A stretch of DNA of 64,000 nucleotides, from NCBI GenBank assembly GCA_024305405.1, contig JAKNDB010000087.1:4838501-4902500 (forward strand), written 5' to 3'. This stretch comes from Dirofilaria immitis (taxonomy: Eukaryota > Nematoda > Chromadorea > Rhabditida > Onchocercidae). The notes beneath the pieces are model-generated. The model saw only the letters and a list, made by a program, of their open reading frames with translations, searched no databases and was not told where the DNA came from. The position numbers and the translations under genes were made by a program. Positions 12,801 through 26,006 of the stretch are shown here, piece by piece (within the stretch, counting starts at the first letter, position 1; the number at the start of each line of letters is the position of its first letter).

Positions 12801-15029
12801 GTATTTTAAGGATTCTGATCCTTTGATATTTTATCACTTGCTATAGGGAGGCGATGAAGTACAAGGGAAATTTAATATAACTATGGAAAGATTATAAAAG
12901 AGAATCGTTAATCAAATTTAAAAATATGGCGCTAACCATTTTAGTAAGGATTTGATAGCATATTAAAAATGGCAAAAAAGTTAACAAAATGATTCTTTTA
13001 TATTTTTAAAGCACTGTCGTTTGGCAAAATTATTCGAAAAATTCATACGAGCAGATAATATTTTTGAAATTGTTGGTGATGTAATCCTTGGTCTGGTTTG
13101 TTTTCGTATGATTGCTTCCGAAGAAATGAATCAAGAACTTCTTACCAAGTTTGCAAATTTTATTGTAGTTTTAATCTCCTCTAGAAAACAAAAGGAAATG
13201 TTGAATTTCAAGGATCATTCATTAAGAAAAACTCAAAATCTAATAAATGAGTTAGCTGTCCATTTTTTTAATAACTGTCACCCCAAAAATTTCCAAACAA
13301 TAATATCCAAAAACCCAATACTGATTCATTTGATATATCTCTTCTAATAGCCTAATATTAGCAGATTAAATTCTTCCGGCCAAATTCACATGGTACCAGC
13401 ATCGTTAAATGGACGTTTTGTGATTCGTTTTTGTGTTTGCGCGGAACACGCCACCGAAAAAGACATTCAAATTGCTTACGAATTGATTTCACAAACAGCT
13501 CGACACATCTACCGTACATTGTTTATCCTTTTATTTTGCTCTTAAAATGAATTAAAGTGAAGATAAATTTTAAGATCAAACACTACTTAAGATCAAACAC
13601 TACTTAAGATCAAACACTACTATTTATGCTAACTATCCAAATATCCAAAAATTAATCAAAAATGTAAAAACTAATCTAACTAATCATATCAAAATCTCTT
13701 TTTATTTTAATACCAATTAAAGATGTTTTATATTTTTGGAAAAACAAAATAATTTATTTATTTGAAGAATTCTTTTACCAATTCTGAATAATTTATATCA
13801 TATAACAAACAGCAATTGCATAAGCTTAAATTGGATTACAAATAAATAAATTTATATGAGTCATAGAAAAAAATCTTAATATTCTAGAAATATTACATAA
13901 GTAAGTAAGATCCAGAGAAAAAGTAAGGGCGATTTTGAGTTTTTGCTCAGAAAGTAATTATAATTTTATGCAGGAAATTCGGTTCAATCTCCACTTACTG
14001 AGGATGATGAGCTAGAAACAGCGGAAGAGAAAGGATGCATTTATCAAATAAGTTTTTCTTCAGCTTTCTTTTTCAAAAATAAAGAAAAAAAAAGAAAGAA
14101 CCTCTTAACTGCTTTGTTTGGTATACATCACTGCTTTATTATTAAACAATTTTAGCAACCAGACCTTAACAAAGATGAAATCTTAAAGCGCAAAAATCAA
14201 GCAACATTATCTCAGAAGCGTTCTTTTCTTGTTCGGATGGTTTCTGATCCAAAGTGCTATAATCCAAAAATTGTGCGCCATTTAAGTATGAGTGGTTTCC
14301 GAAAATTGAACGAAGATGTTGTTCGAGATCTCTCATTACGGTTATTCGTTTATAATGAAAATCATTTTAGCAAATGGACGAAAGATTTGCCATATTTCAT
14401 TTCATACCTCGTCCATCACTTCTGATGTATAATAAAATTAATTCATCGATTTACATTATTATATGCAGGCAAACGATTGGTAAAACCATGCAAAATTATC
14501 AGAACGAAATTAAAAAATCATCAAAATTACAAGTGACCGATTCGAAGTATCTCAAATGCGGTAAGGATTTCAAAAATAGATAATAATTTGCATAAATTAA
14601 ATCAAAAAATTAATGTGAATTGATTTAAAATCATTAATAGGCTCTTCCGCATGTTATTTTGTTCACTAATTTTATCCTTAAATTGAAATTTTGGCCATTT
14701 ATTTTACAATTCTTTGTTTGTAATTTGAAGTGCAGCTTCAGAGCATCAGAATTTTTAGATAATAGTGTAGAATTTTTTGGATCAATTTTTATTTAAGAAA
14801 TAAAAAGTAGAGAAACTGTTATAATTCTTCAAAGCATTTTTAAGATAATGTGAGTAAAACAAGTTCCGAACCATCGATGGAAGAAGTTATCGTTTCCCAA
14901 ATCCAACCAGAATTAAACAGTAGTGCAAAAAAGAAAAGTGAAGCATTTCGCTCATTTAATACTAGCTTTCATATATTTTTATGGAAAACATTATTGCGAG
15001 AAAGAAGAAAAGCTTCTTTTGTTTATTGA
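9818..15029 (+). CDS. tdc-1: Tyrosine / aromatic L-amino acid decarboxylase, TDC-1-like (15 exons, two or more apparent frameshifts)
   Basis: PLP-dependent group II decarboxylase; the C. elegans counterpart makes tyramine from tyrosine. Exons by splice consensus and phase: 9818-9845, 9943-10154, 10446-10559, 10640-10761, 10947-11081, 11225-11335, 11542-11804, 12333-12403, 12606-12724, 13012-13148, 13365-13513, 13974-14051, 14156-14426, 14469-14560, 14845-15029. Visible hallmarks are [19 protein letters not shown] (exons 2-3), the PLP-stacking His in EAHSSVEKA (exons 5-6), the Asp in [11 protein letters not shown], and the Schiff-base Lys in NTNPNKF (exon 7). The tail motif [20 protein letters not shown] (exon 13) is one I recall from nematode TDC-1, beyond the usual decarboxylase end. 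A plausible trans-splice acceptor lies 8 bases before the ATG. Exon 4 needs one T added at 10717-10721 and exon 13 one base near 14394; the phase between exons 12 and 13 is unresolved. Family certain, substrate inferred. Confidence 0.82.
11968..12305 (+). pseudogene. clpB: Decayed bacterial (Wolbachia-like) clpB 5' fragment inserted in intron 7 of the decarboxylase gene
   Basis: Intron 7 (11805-12332) contains a start codon and a read-through of the N-terminal Clp repeat domain of Clp[10 protein letters not shown], then in the next frame [38 protein letters not shown] and [19 protein letters not shown], then after another shift [17 protein letters not shown], trailing into NSLEISK. These blocks occur in the right order and spacing for the first ~110 codons of an alphaproteobacterial clpB. 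At least two frameshifts and lack of the rest of the gene mean it is non-functional. I infer a nuclear copy of endosymbiont DNA (nuwt); the exact ends are uncertain, and unusual sequence from about 11890 may also belong to it. Confidence 0.8.
13570..13620. repeat. 17-bp tandem repeat, three copies
   Basis: TTAAGATCAAACACTAC occurs three times head to tail inside intron 11 of the decarboxylase gene. The copies are identical, suggesting recent slippage or a short minisatellite. Confidence 0.95.
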
Positions 15030-18000
15030 TAATGTGACACAATGTTTGGACAATTTTCTCCGTTCTAATTGCAGTTGTAATCTGAATCTGCAACCTGGAC
15101 CTTCTTACTTACTAATCCCTCACAACAATGTTAAGCTATAACAATGATACCTACTATCAGAATAAATGAAATATCTTATATTTTTCATGACTCATTATCC
15201 AGCATAAATGAATGTTACAATGTCTAACGTAACAAATCATTTACCTAATTCTCATCTTTGTTCTTTATTACTAGCTTATCCTTCTTTAATAGTAATATAC
15301 CATAAATTAATTCATATGTAAGTATTCTCGATTCATAATAAAGTCTATGTACAATGTTTAAAATATTTTCTCATTAAATAGCTTCTAATACAGCGTTGGA
15401 GTGTTTTTTTTTTTTTTAAATATCTTCATTATAAAAAAATCTTTATCTTGAAGATACCACTACTTTCAGCTATTTGAATAATTATTCTCAGCAGTATTTT
15501 ATTTCATATTATATTTCAATTATGACGACATTTTTTATTTTGTGTAGTAGTAAGCGCCAAATAAAAATTATTGTTAATTCTTTTCGTTGCATTATTGGAA
15601 TACTCCATTTATAATCTCCATTCCATCCTCCCTCCCCTCTCCTCTTTCCTCCCCTCCCAAAAAAAGAAAAAAAGGGGCAAAAAACTTTCACGATACCAAT
15701 GTTGTTAGTATTTATTAAATTTAGCCCAAAGACATTGTTTAATCAATCATACGTGATAACTAAATTCTTGTGATGACTAAATTTCATTTTCAGAAATTTG
15801 GTATTCAAACAATTTTTTTTTCACTTATCGAATAAATATTTTTGCTGGACAAGAAGTATACAAATTATGATGGTACGTATGCCGAGGAGTAAACTAGTGT
15901 TTTCACTTAGGAATTCATATCTTAGTATAATTTAGACTTGAATCCTGCTTAAGGCGAATTCTTGGGCTTAATGTGTGATTTATTTATATGTATAATCATC
16001 CACTCATCTTCGTTGCTGCTAATTTCGAATTTCTATTCATGTTTGACTCAATATCATGTTAGAACATCTCTTGTTAAAAAAAAATCTTTTAATATATGAT
16101 AAAAGAAAAACTATTACAGAGTTTCTGATCTATTAATGTGTTAATATTAGGGTAATTTTAAAGGATTAGACTAAGGTCAAATTTGATTACAAGAAAATTA
16201 TTGTGATTTCAAAGAATTACAAGTTATGATATTTTTAGGAAATTGATATATGCAAACACAATAAATATAGACAAGACAAACAAGAATGTTCCGATGTTTT
16301 TTGAATGTTCCTACCGTAAATCTCAATTAAACTTTTTAGTTAAGTCTCTGTTGAAAATTTTAGGAACAATTTGTATTAGACCTTACTACATGTTTCCACG
16401 CCGAAACATTTTGTTTCCCATTACTTTCACTTTTGTTGGCTGATTAACATACCATTTGACTAAATCATTCGAACCTTACTCGATCTAATGAATATTTATC
16501 TCTTCCAAGATGTTGATCCACTAATATTGTCGTATATTATACATAAATCTACCTTTTGCATTGGCAGTAATATTGCATCCCAACAACATTTCTAACAATT
16601 CGGTATCCCCAAATTGCCGATTCTATCTAATTGATTCTTCCTTATTTATGAATTAATTCTTACTGAATTAACTTAAATGTGCTATTGTTTCCTCCATGTC
16701 GAAGTTTTTGAGCTTTAAGCATTTTGCGCCGATCTTTTGAGCCGTAAATCTATGAGTTGATTTTTCTTGGTTGCCTAGCGCCACTATCTTTAATTTCCTT
16801 GTGACATATTTGTTTTTTTTTTTGAATAATTCGGATAGATTTTATGGCTACGCTTTATTCTTCGTAAACATTATGAAGTAGGCAATTATTCAATTGGTTT
16901 ATCGTTAAGTTTTCCTTTTCTCTATTGTTCAGTTGAAGAACTGCTTTTGGAATCTTCTTTGAGAGCTTTTCTGAACAGTGGATTAATCGTTGCGATCTTC
17001 TTTTTCAACAGTGATCCTTCTGATTGATCCAACTTTTTATATAGTGAAAGTTTGTTAATTACATGTCAATCCTGGCACAATTTACAATATGTTAACACAT
17101 AGAGCAAAGAAAGTAAATATACGATATGTCAACTTCAATAAAAGGTAGTACGTTTGTTGCTTGTCAACTACAGCATAATTTATAAGGCATTAACACAGCG
17201 TAAAGTAAGTCTGGTTTTACCGAAATATTTCTGTAGTAAAAATTTTCTTTATTTCATCATACCTATATTCTTTGAAATATTTCACTTTTTCCGACTGTAT
17301 AACTTTTCTTTAATAATCCAGTGTCACTTTAAATTTTATGCTACTAGCGATAGTAGAATTGCGAAATCACTTAAGCGATAATGAATGATGAAAGAATGAA
17401 GCAATCATTCAATTATTGCAACATTCTATGCTTACAATTTACGAACATGTCAATACATGTAGAAAATGTTTACAATTGAAATTATATTACGGACAACAAA
17501 ATATAGCAAATATAAATTGAAAAATTCAACTTTTTAGAAATCAGTTAAGCTGAAGGGGATAAATATTACAACTTGTTTGCAACATATACCGCATTAACTG
17601 CATTAAAGGCGGAGTAAAAATCAAATAATCCAATACTTGCGCCCATTGCCTTTCCAGCACTTTTTAAGTAACTTATTTAAATATCTGAAGATATTCCTTG
17701 AAATTTTATAAAAATTTAATATTTACGAATCATAACTTAGTATTGGTTATGGAGTTGTCATAGAATGTATTTCACACGTTGTAACTCGAATTATTGAATT
17801 GGTTAAAAAGTAGTGCTGATAGCTAATGGCAGCTATCAAATTGAACCTCCGCCATATGGCTAAAATAAGGACTTCACTGATAAAGCATAATATCTTGCAG
17901 ATTTAAGAATGAGTGATTGAGTGAAAAAAACAAGAGACAACTGAAAAAAATATGCCAAATAGTTCTCATTCATGAGGTGTATCAACTAATTTCTACGCTT

Positions 18001-21000
18001 TTTCAGCATTTTCTAAAAAAGCATTTATTTTCTATTAATTTTAGTTTATAACACTTATTGGACAGACTAGAATTTTCATCATGTAAATAAGTACATTTAC
18101 GAGATAAGAAAGGGCAGCAAGGGCGGCAAAGCACTTTTAAGAAAAAACCTAAATACTGAAAAAACTTATTCAGAAGCATTAATCAAACGAGGAAAGAATA
18201 TTCCTCAATTTTCGACTTGATAAGAATGATATGAAATTCATAGCTGGAATGCTCTATTAAGGCTCTGCTGATGACGTAAAATCTTTTCAAACACAAATTC
18301 TTTTCGAATTTTCGGAAAATAATGCTGATTAAAACTGCATGATATTTTCCCCATAATATTTTTGCATTTTCTTTCACTCCCGTTTTCCTTGTCACTTCCC
18401 TAATATGAATTACTTTATTTGTACATTCAATGATGATTGAGTAAATTAAATAGAATTTAGAGACGAATTAGACAAACTGCCTTTATGCTTAAATCGTGAT
18501 TCCTTTTGATGTTCAATTAAAACAACAAGAAATACGTTGCACTGAATTTTTCAAATCTGGCAACATGAAGTCATTATTTCATTTGTATTCACAAAGTGCC
18601 ATCAGCACCATAAATTTCCTCAATACGTGAGGAAATCCATCTAATCAAACTAAAATAATTTTCACTTACGATTACTAGAGTTCAAATATTTCAAAAAAGT
18701 TAAATCAAGTGCTTTTGGACCTTCGTAACTATTATCTTTAATTGCTTTTAACTTCTTAATATAATCTGAAGGAATTGACGACGCCAGAAATGTAACCAAT
18801 TTATAATCTGGCGATAGAAATTTTGTTGCCGATTAGGATTTAAATATTGATAAGTATGGCAAATTATCGTTGAATCTTTAACTTGAATGTCCATTAAAAA
18901 AAAGCCAATTTTATTATTAGTCGCAGTTTCCTATTTAAAAAGTCTAAAATAATAACCAATTCTTGGATTTTCTTTAACAAAATTGAAGATAATTGATCTA
19001 AAATATTACTGCATTTCAAAACATGGAACTACAGTATAGTTAGAAATGCTTTAATATCATTCGTTGATTTATGTAACAATATGTTAAGAACGATTCACGA
19101 AAACAACAGCTAGAAACTAATCTCGAAAATGAAGAAAAGATTCGCAATATGACTCTATTTTAAAATTTTATGAATGAAATCCTAATCCGACATTAGGCAT
19201 ATTTTAAATCCTAATATATGAGTGTAGAAACACCATTAAGTCGATGATAACTGCTTTCTTGCGTGTCCAACTCATTAGATAATGACCAAGGCAGAGCCAT
19301 ATGCATCTCCAAACTTCATCAAACTTTTGATACTTTCACTGGTATTAAGGCTGCCTTAGTCCATGATCATAAAAATCCAATCGATAATTAAACAATATAC
19401 CTGTTCTAACATATTTGGCAGATTTAATTTGTATAATAAAAATAATTATAGCTGATGAAAAGAGGTGTGAAAATTGTTCTCAAGTATTATGATGAACGAA
19501 TCAGGAAATTTACTTTTGGAGGCTAAATAAACTTCATTCCTATCAAAATAGTCTACTTAAATCAAAAATCATATATCACATAAGGTATATCATCATATTG
19601 TTACCTTCGTCATATTATTTGCGGAGTTTCTTGGAATAACTTCTAAGCTGTTATCTAAAATAGTCCATGAAATCGAAACATTACTACTTGTAAGTGCCTT
19701 TCATCTATTAAATTACTACCGTGGGCGAAATAATAAAAATAATCTGCACTGCCAGATTCTTATAATATCATCCTCTACAAAAAAAAGGATAATGAATCAC
19801 AGCATTTCTTTATTTGGTACGGATATCAAGAGATGAAAATCCCAATTACTAATTATTATTCAAATTAATTCGAGTTCCTCAGCAGTTCCTTGTATCCCGT
19901 TACATGAACACATTTAATATTCGGCCTTTAAAATATTGAATTCAATAAATATTGACTCTAAAGCGAAAATCAAAAACATCCATTCGTTTCATTGAAGAAA
20001 TTTTAATAAGTGTAAAGCTATGGAAACGTTTTAATTACCATCTCAAGACCCGATAATTTTCTTAATCCGACTGCATTCGATACCAAAAGAAAACAAACCA
20101 ACTAGAAATTGTAGGATAATGCAGTGCTGTGCTGCACGCAAAAATTGACTGGAAAACGATAAACTGCTTCAATCAAGTCCTTTGACGGCATTTGTATGTG
20201 ATAATTAATATGCCTCGATAAGGCAGCAATTCTGCACATTATAAGACCACAAACGATAATACAGGTAATAGGATTACGATCATCATGAACAGAACTTTAT
20301 AAGAAAAACCAATTGTCAGGACCGGCCACTAGAATAAAAAAAAAAAAAAAAACAAAGACGAGAATTCAATAAATCAGACTTCGACATTAAAGTAATCGCT
20401 AGCATTATCTTTGCTACTATTTTACTTAGTCATGTCAAAGAAGTATTCAAATACATGAATTCTAAAAGGTGAAAAATACTCATAAAAGTCTCACGAATAT
20501 AATTACGATAACACTACCTATATTTTGCATCTTTGGTGGTCTAATCACCTAATAAAATCCACAGCTTAGTCCGGAGTAATCCACTTCTATTTCGAAACTG
20601 GATCAAAACAAAACAATCTCTCTCTATGGACTGAATGCAACTTTAAGAAGTTAAATGGAACTTCACCTGAATGAAACTTTAAAGACGGAAGAAAAATATG
20701 TGTAATAAATGGATATTCATGAAATCAGAAGTAATTTTTAAAGTTTTCGAAATTTTAAACTTATGTTTTCAGCATAACCCACATTTTTAAACAAAACAAA
20801 CTGTCCTTACACAACGCCCAATAAACAATGAAGTAAAAATAAGTGCTAATAATCAAATAATTATTGTCAACAACGTAAAATACCGACTGAAAGAAGAAAA
20901 AAATGCGTCAAAACTCGTTGACAAATCACTGCCCTGCTTGCATAACATTCTGACCTTGCATGATTTGAGAATGTGATTGAGTGACTGAAAAAATATAAAA

Positions 21001-21399
21001 TTATTGTTCCATACATTGTTTTATATGCAAAATATGCCAGTCGAAATTTCAAATAATATGGCCGATGTATACTTAGTAAAATTAAAATTCATTAATCCAG
21101 TACTTTAAATAATGTTCTAACATAATCAGTGTAGATTATCAGACTTCATTTAACGTCTTCAGTACTTATTAAATTTTTATTCATAGGAATGGACAATATG
21201 AAAATAAAACTCAGTTTAGAAAAATTGAAAGCCCAATTTTTATGGATCATTATGCTCCCTTTATTTATTAACAGCATAATTCGTTACATTATTAGTTTTA
21301 CGAAATATAACATGAAAATGATTTTGAATTTTTGAGCAGCGGAAAATAGTTCAACGAAAGTATTACAAATGGATCATTGATTCATACTCTAATGAATTA
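15030..21399. other. Gene-poor region between convergent genes
   Basis: About 6.4 kb between the 3' ends of the decarboxylase (+) and CARM1 (-). I found no exon with splice sites and recognisable protein. It holds a CT-rich strand-biased tract around 15617-15658 (mostly C/T on the plus strand, followed by A-runs) and a 17-base A-run at 20336-20352. The remaining open frames look random. Confidence 0.6.
20336..20352. repeat. A17 homopolymer
   Basis: Seventeen consecutive A residues in intergenic DNA, with no target-site duplication or upstream coding relic visible that would mark a retro-insertion. Confidence 0.9.
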
Positions 21400-24300
21400 C
21401 TAGTCAGTTTCATAGTCAAACTTACGTATCCGAAAAATGTCGCGATTCATATCTTGTGCTTGGACCATCTGTGCAGCAACAGCAACAGATGGTTCAGCAA
21501 CAGATGCTCCAGAATTAGTTGCATTTGTATGAGCACCACAGTAACCACCAGCAAAACCATTGATCATGTTGTGCATCGTATAATCCATCTGACCTGCCGC
21601 TAAATTCGATAACAACCCTGAACAGCATATACTTCTAATTCCAAGGGTAGCGTAAATTGTAACAAAAACTTTCGAGATTTGCCTGTGTTAAAATTGAAGG
21701 ACCATGAACCGAGATTTCCAATAATCAGTAAAAACCAATTCAGTAATCTTCAATTAAAATATTGTTTTGAAAAAAGATAAGTTAATATTAAAAAAACAAC
21801 AAAATCGAAATAATTTGCAATTTCTTTTTCTGAAAATAAAACTATTCCATATAAATAAAAATAATTTTGTGCTTTCTACGAAAATGGACCCAAGAAAGTA
21901 ATGAAAAATCGACATGTTCTAGTGGTTTAGAAATTCTTACCAGCGTTTTGCAACAAAGCATCAGACGGAGATTCATTAGCGCAACCAGCAGGAGGAAGGA
22001 CTGCTGTGCCCGTATATCGAAACAATGGATTTTTCAAATCCAAGGTATTACTAACTCGAGTTTGTCCCAGTTCTGCCCATATTTCAACATCATAGCTCTG
22101 TCTGGAATATATGCTTAACATATTTCTTTGCCAGTTAATAGAAATGTCAAAAATATGCAATGTGCAATTTTCATAACACGAGGCTTTAAAACGATTTTAA
22201 TTATATTTGATATATTTCCAATTACTTCACTCATCCAATTTCATTTTTCTACAAAATATTTGCTTTTCTGTGTGAAAAAATATGTTAATATCTCCGAATA
22301 ATTAACTCGAACTATTTGAAGAAAGTCAATACATGATTACCTTTCATTAGCAAGCATTCTAATAGCACCTCGAACTACCTGTCCACCATAAACCATTAAA
22401 GGTCTGTCAAAAAGACACCGGACTTGATACCAATGTGTTAAAGGTTCAGTGGGTGCAGTAGACAACCAAACTGTTTCTCTAAAAGCACTGGTCTAGAAAT
22501 ATCAGTGAAAGATTGTTGTTTCTTAACGACTGTCTATTTTTATTGGACCAAAATTTGTAAAAACTAAGACTTTGTAAATATCCCATTAATAGATGGATTT
22601 TGATGTACGCCGTAGTGAAGAATATAAAGCAAGAAGGTTTAGTATCTGGATGCCTAAAGAAAATGATCATTAAAATTTTTTTGCCAAATTATATTAGAGC
22701 ATAACATAAAGTTTTCAACTAATAGTTTAATCGATGTTATAATAAAATAAAAAGTCACGTTGAGCCAACAAAAGCGACATCAAACCAGGACGCGATCCCG
22801 TGGACATGTCCAGCCTTTGCGACTTGAAATTCAAAAGGCACGTGGATTTTGTGCAGCAATGATTCGGGGTCTTTTTCGAAATCTATAGTCCATTTAACAC
22901 TTCCCGACATTAGACAGCTCACATGCCACGTATCCTGAAAGGATCAATTTCAACAAAAAGAATCCTTAAGCAAGAAAGAAAAGTTTTAAAAACGAAGCAA
23001 AACAATCACAGTTCGATATTTTCTGAGGATGAGAATCTTCTAATAAAATTCATAAAAGAAATACACAGTATGCTTCCTTTATTGGATCGATCCCATAACA
23101 TTCAAACAAGAATTCCGATCACTTACTACGACTGGCTGCTTAAATATTTCAGCAAGTGCTTGAGGTCGTAGACTGGATAAATTGACACCATGGAAACTTT
23201 CTTGGCACCAAAAATTTGCTTTTGATGTTTGTTCAATATAAAGAGCTTCATCGTTGAATAAAGCAATATGTAATTCTCCTCGAGATGGAAACATTCTGCC
23301 TATGAAATAAATAACAAATATATGGTAGCAATATTCAAAAAAAAAGAAAGAGTAATTCCATTAAGATTAATGTAAAGAAAATCTTTCTTGGAAGACTATT
23401 TGGTGCCTATAATAAAAGAGAAAATGTTATATAGTTTTTTGCAGTGACAGGAAAGTATGTTAAAAAATAAATGCAAGAAAACGTTAAGATATATTGGTCA
23501 ACTAAATTTAAATAACGACTTGAAATATTCTTACTAATAATAGAAAAGATAAGGAGAATGGTTGATAGGTCCCAATAATAGTTGTTTTCGAATTCAGTTC
23601 TCCTGATGCATAATACGAACTGATAGAAAATGGGAACTTCCTAATAATTTTTATAAAAAGAAAGAGCGATATGAGCCAAATTTTTAATTAAAGATTTGCT
23701 AGCAAATTTCTTCACAGGGCGAAGAAAAAACCTCAGCTTAATACCAACTTGACCACGGAATAATCCTTCGAAAAGTGCAATGCACCAATGGGTAAGAATC
23801 CTATGAAATGTTCTGCAGCAATTGTTACTTTACGGGAAAACACTAAATTCGATTAGAAAAATAAATGATAAGACTGTTTGAAATTATTTTTTGTTACACG
23901 ATTCCGACCATAGCAGAAAAAAAACACTAGTTAGAATACGGAAAAGAAAATACAGAGGAAGAAAATACTTGAAATGTACCTCCTGGTTTAAGGAATTTTC
24001 TTGAATGTATATAACTTTCAAGCATGCGTTCGTTTACAAGCATGTATCCCATTGGTTCTGATATAATGATATCTACAGATTCGGGTAATATAATGTCTTC
24101 TACTCGTCCAGCAATAATTGTTATTTTATCAGTTAAATTATTACATCGAACAAGTTCCTGAAAATAATTTAAAATTTTATTAAATCGAAGCATTTCCTTT
24201 TTTTGGTATTTTTATTTCCTATTACTAATTATAACATACAAGAAAGTTCATATATTATATATATAAAAGAAACTAACTTCACAATGTATTGCCATCGAAC

Positions 24301-25537
24301 TTGCTTCTACAGCATAGACATGACGAGCTCCAGATTGTATTGCAAAAATGAAAGAATGCCACTTCCTGCTCCCACATCTAATACTACCTTCAAGCAATTT
24401 GTTATAAAAAGAAAACTGTTATCTATTGATACCATGGCCAGAAAAATCTACAATTTATCTTACCTTATCGAGAAAATCTTTTGCATTTATGTGAATGGCT
24501 CGTTGATATGTTGATGTTCGTATATAATCTTGCATCATGTTCTGTTGCTGCGATAAATATCTGTAAAATGCGTGCTTTCTAAAGTCCTTAATTTAAAAAC
24601 CCATCTCATTACATTTTCTCATTTCCCCAACATTTTCATTACCTTCAACACAACTTCAAATGCTACTCTTCTATCATTAAAAGTCATAAATCTTATAATG
24701 CTCTTATCAAAAGAAACAATTACAATTTTTCGCAATAAAAATTCTAAATGGACTGAATTCTAAATGGAAAGTACCCGTAGAACTGGAAGTACTGTGTAGC
24801 CGAAGCGTGCTCAGTTCGGGCATCAAATACTGATACTTTTTCAGCATTGTTTACAGGTGATAACGGTCGCGAAGGTTTTAATGATTGACACATTTTAAAA
24901 GCCGTCAAAAAATCGGATACTTCTAAAACGTTTTAACAATAAAAACGAAAGAATCTTGTTTAAAACTAGCGTTTCTGTCATAATTAATTCTCCGAAAACT
25001 GAAAATAACAGTCTAGCAAAGACTGAACCATCAATAGATCTGCTAACTGTATATAATTCGAAATCGAAATTGAAGAAAATAGAAAAAAACTTATTTATAA
25101 ACAATGCAATAAACAATTTTTCATAATAACAAATGATTCAACTATAATACAAAAACATACCTTTGGCATTTCTAAAACACAAGATTTTTGTATTTCCAAT
25201 TTTCATATCATTTTCTCGATCTAGGAAACCTATCATCATGGTATTTAGCCGGAATATATTTAACATCGAAATAGGCCACCTCCACAATTCAATTTCGTCT
25301 TCATCTGAAATTCAACTCCGGCAAATTCTACACTTTTAAATTATTAACTACTTACTTTACTCTATTCTCTTCCAAAACAAAAATTGATTTGGTAAAAAAT
25401 TTACCAATAATACAAACAAAATAATTGTCAACTGTGATGCCAACTGCAACAGAGGATGTGTTTTGACGACTTGTTACGGCAGTACCATCTTCTTTTAGGT
25501 CTATAAAACGAGCACGACCAAACAACCGTACCGCCAT
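21400..25537 (-). CDS. CARM1: CARM1 / PRMT4-type protein arginine methyltransferase (11 exons)
   Basis: Type I arginine methyltransferase that makes asymmetric dimethylarginine on histone H3 and RNA-processing proteins, a nuclear coactivator. Exons (transcript order): 25405-25537, 25161-25304, 24775-24922, 24464-24560, 24278-24387, 23980-24157, 23127-23299, 22759-22934, 22341-22478, 21941-22101, 21400-21617, about 558 residues (human about 608). A CARM1-like N-terminal domain precedes [18 protein letters not shown]. Next come the SAM-binding [14 protein letters not shown], the double-E loop [17 protein letters not shown], the THW loop in [11 protein letters not shown], and [13 protein letters not shown] at the end of the core; the tail is Gln/Asn/Ala-rich. 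The start is the first ATG after an in-frame stop. Exon 5 lacks one base in the A-run 24344-24348; all other phases close. Identity to CARM1 rather than PRMT1/6 rests on the QQQNMMQDY and RYTGT blocks. Confidence 0.93.
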
Positions 25538-26006
25538 CACACTTTTTGATTAAAATCCTTAATTCACTAAAGCATCTCTTGAAATTAAAATTTGAATTGT
25601 AGCAGAACAGGAGCAAATAAAAATGTGCTTAACGATACGGAATAATTTAAAAAATAAAGTTCAAAACAATTTAAAAAATAAAGAAATGATATAAATGGTC
25701 ACTGATAAATACATTACTATTTCGTCAACGAATGATAAACATGAACTTGCACCCTAAAAACCGATTATTCATATTTAATCACCTCTCATCTTTGAATCAC
25801 CCATAAATTCAGAGATATCTTAAAGTAGCCCAACAGAACGCTATCACTTATCCTAATACTGATTCTTATGAACCGCAAGGTACTGAAACCTAACTCCTAT
25901 ACCTTAAATTCATATCAGGCAAAACCGATCCATGCCATTTCAGAACCTGAAGAAAACACGTCCGCGGTTGGCCAGTGATGGCTAAAATGCAACGACATTA
26001 TATCAA

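Noticed and set aside
9818..15029. Decarboxylase as a true pseudogene
   Set aside because: Frameshifts of the same one-base kind occur in CARM1, BPNT1 and others, and catalytic residues are all intact, so sequence error is more likely.
20336..20352. Poly(A) tail of a retro-inserted gene copy
   Set aside because: No open or decayed coding sequence upstream on that strand and no flanking direct repeat were found.
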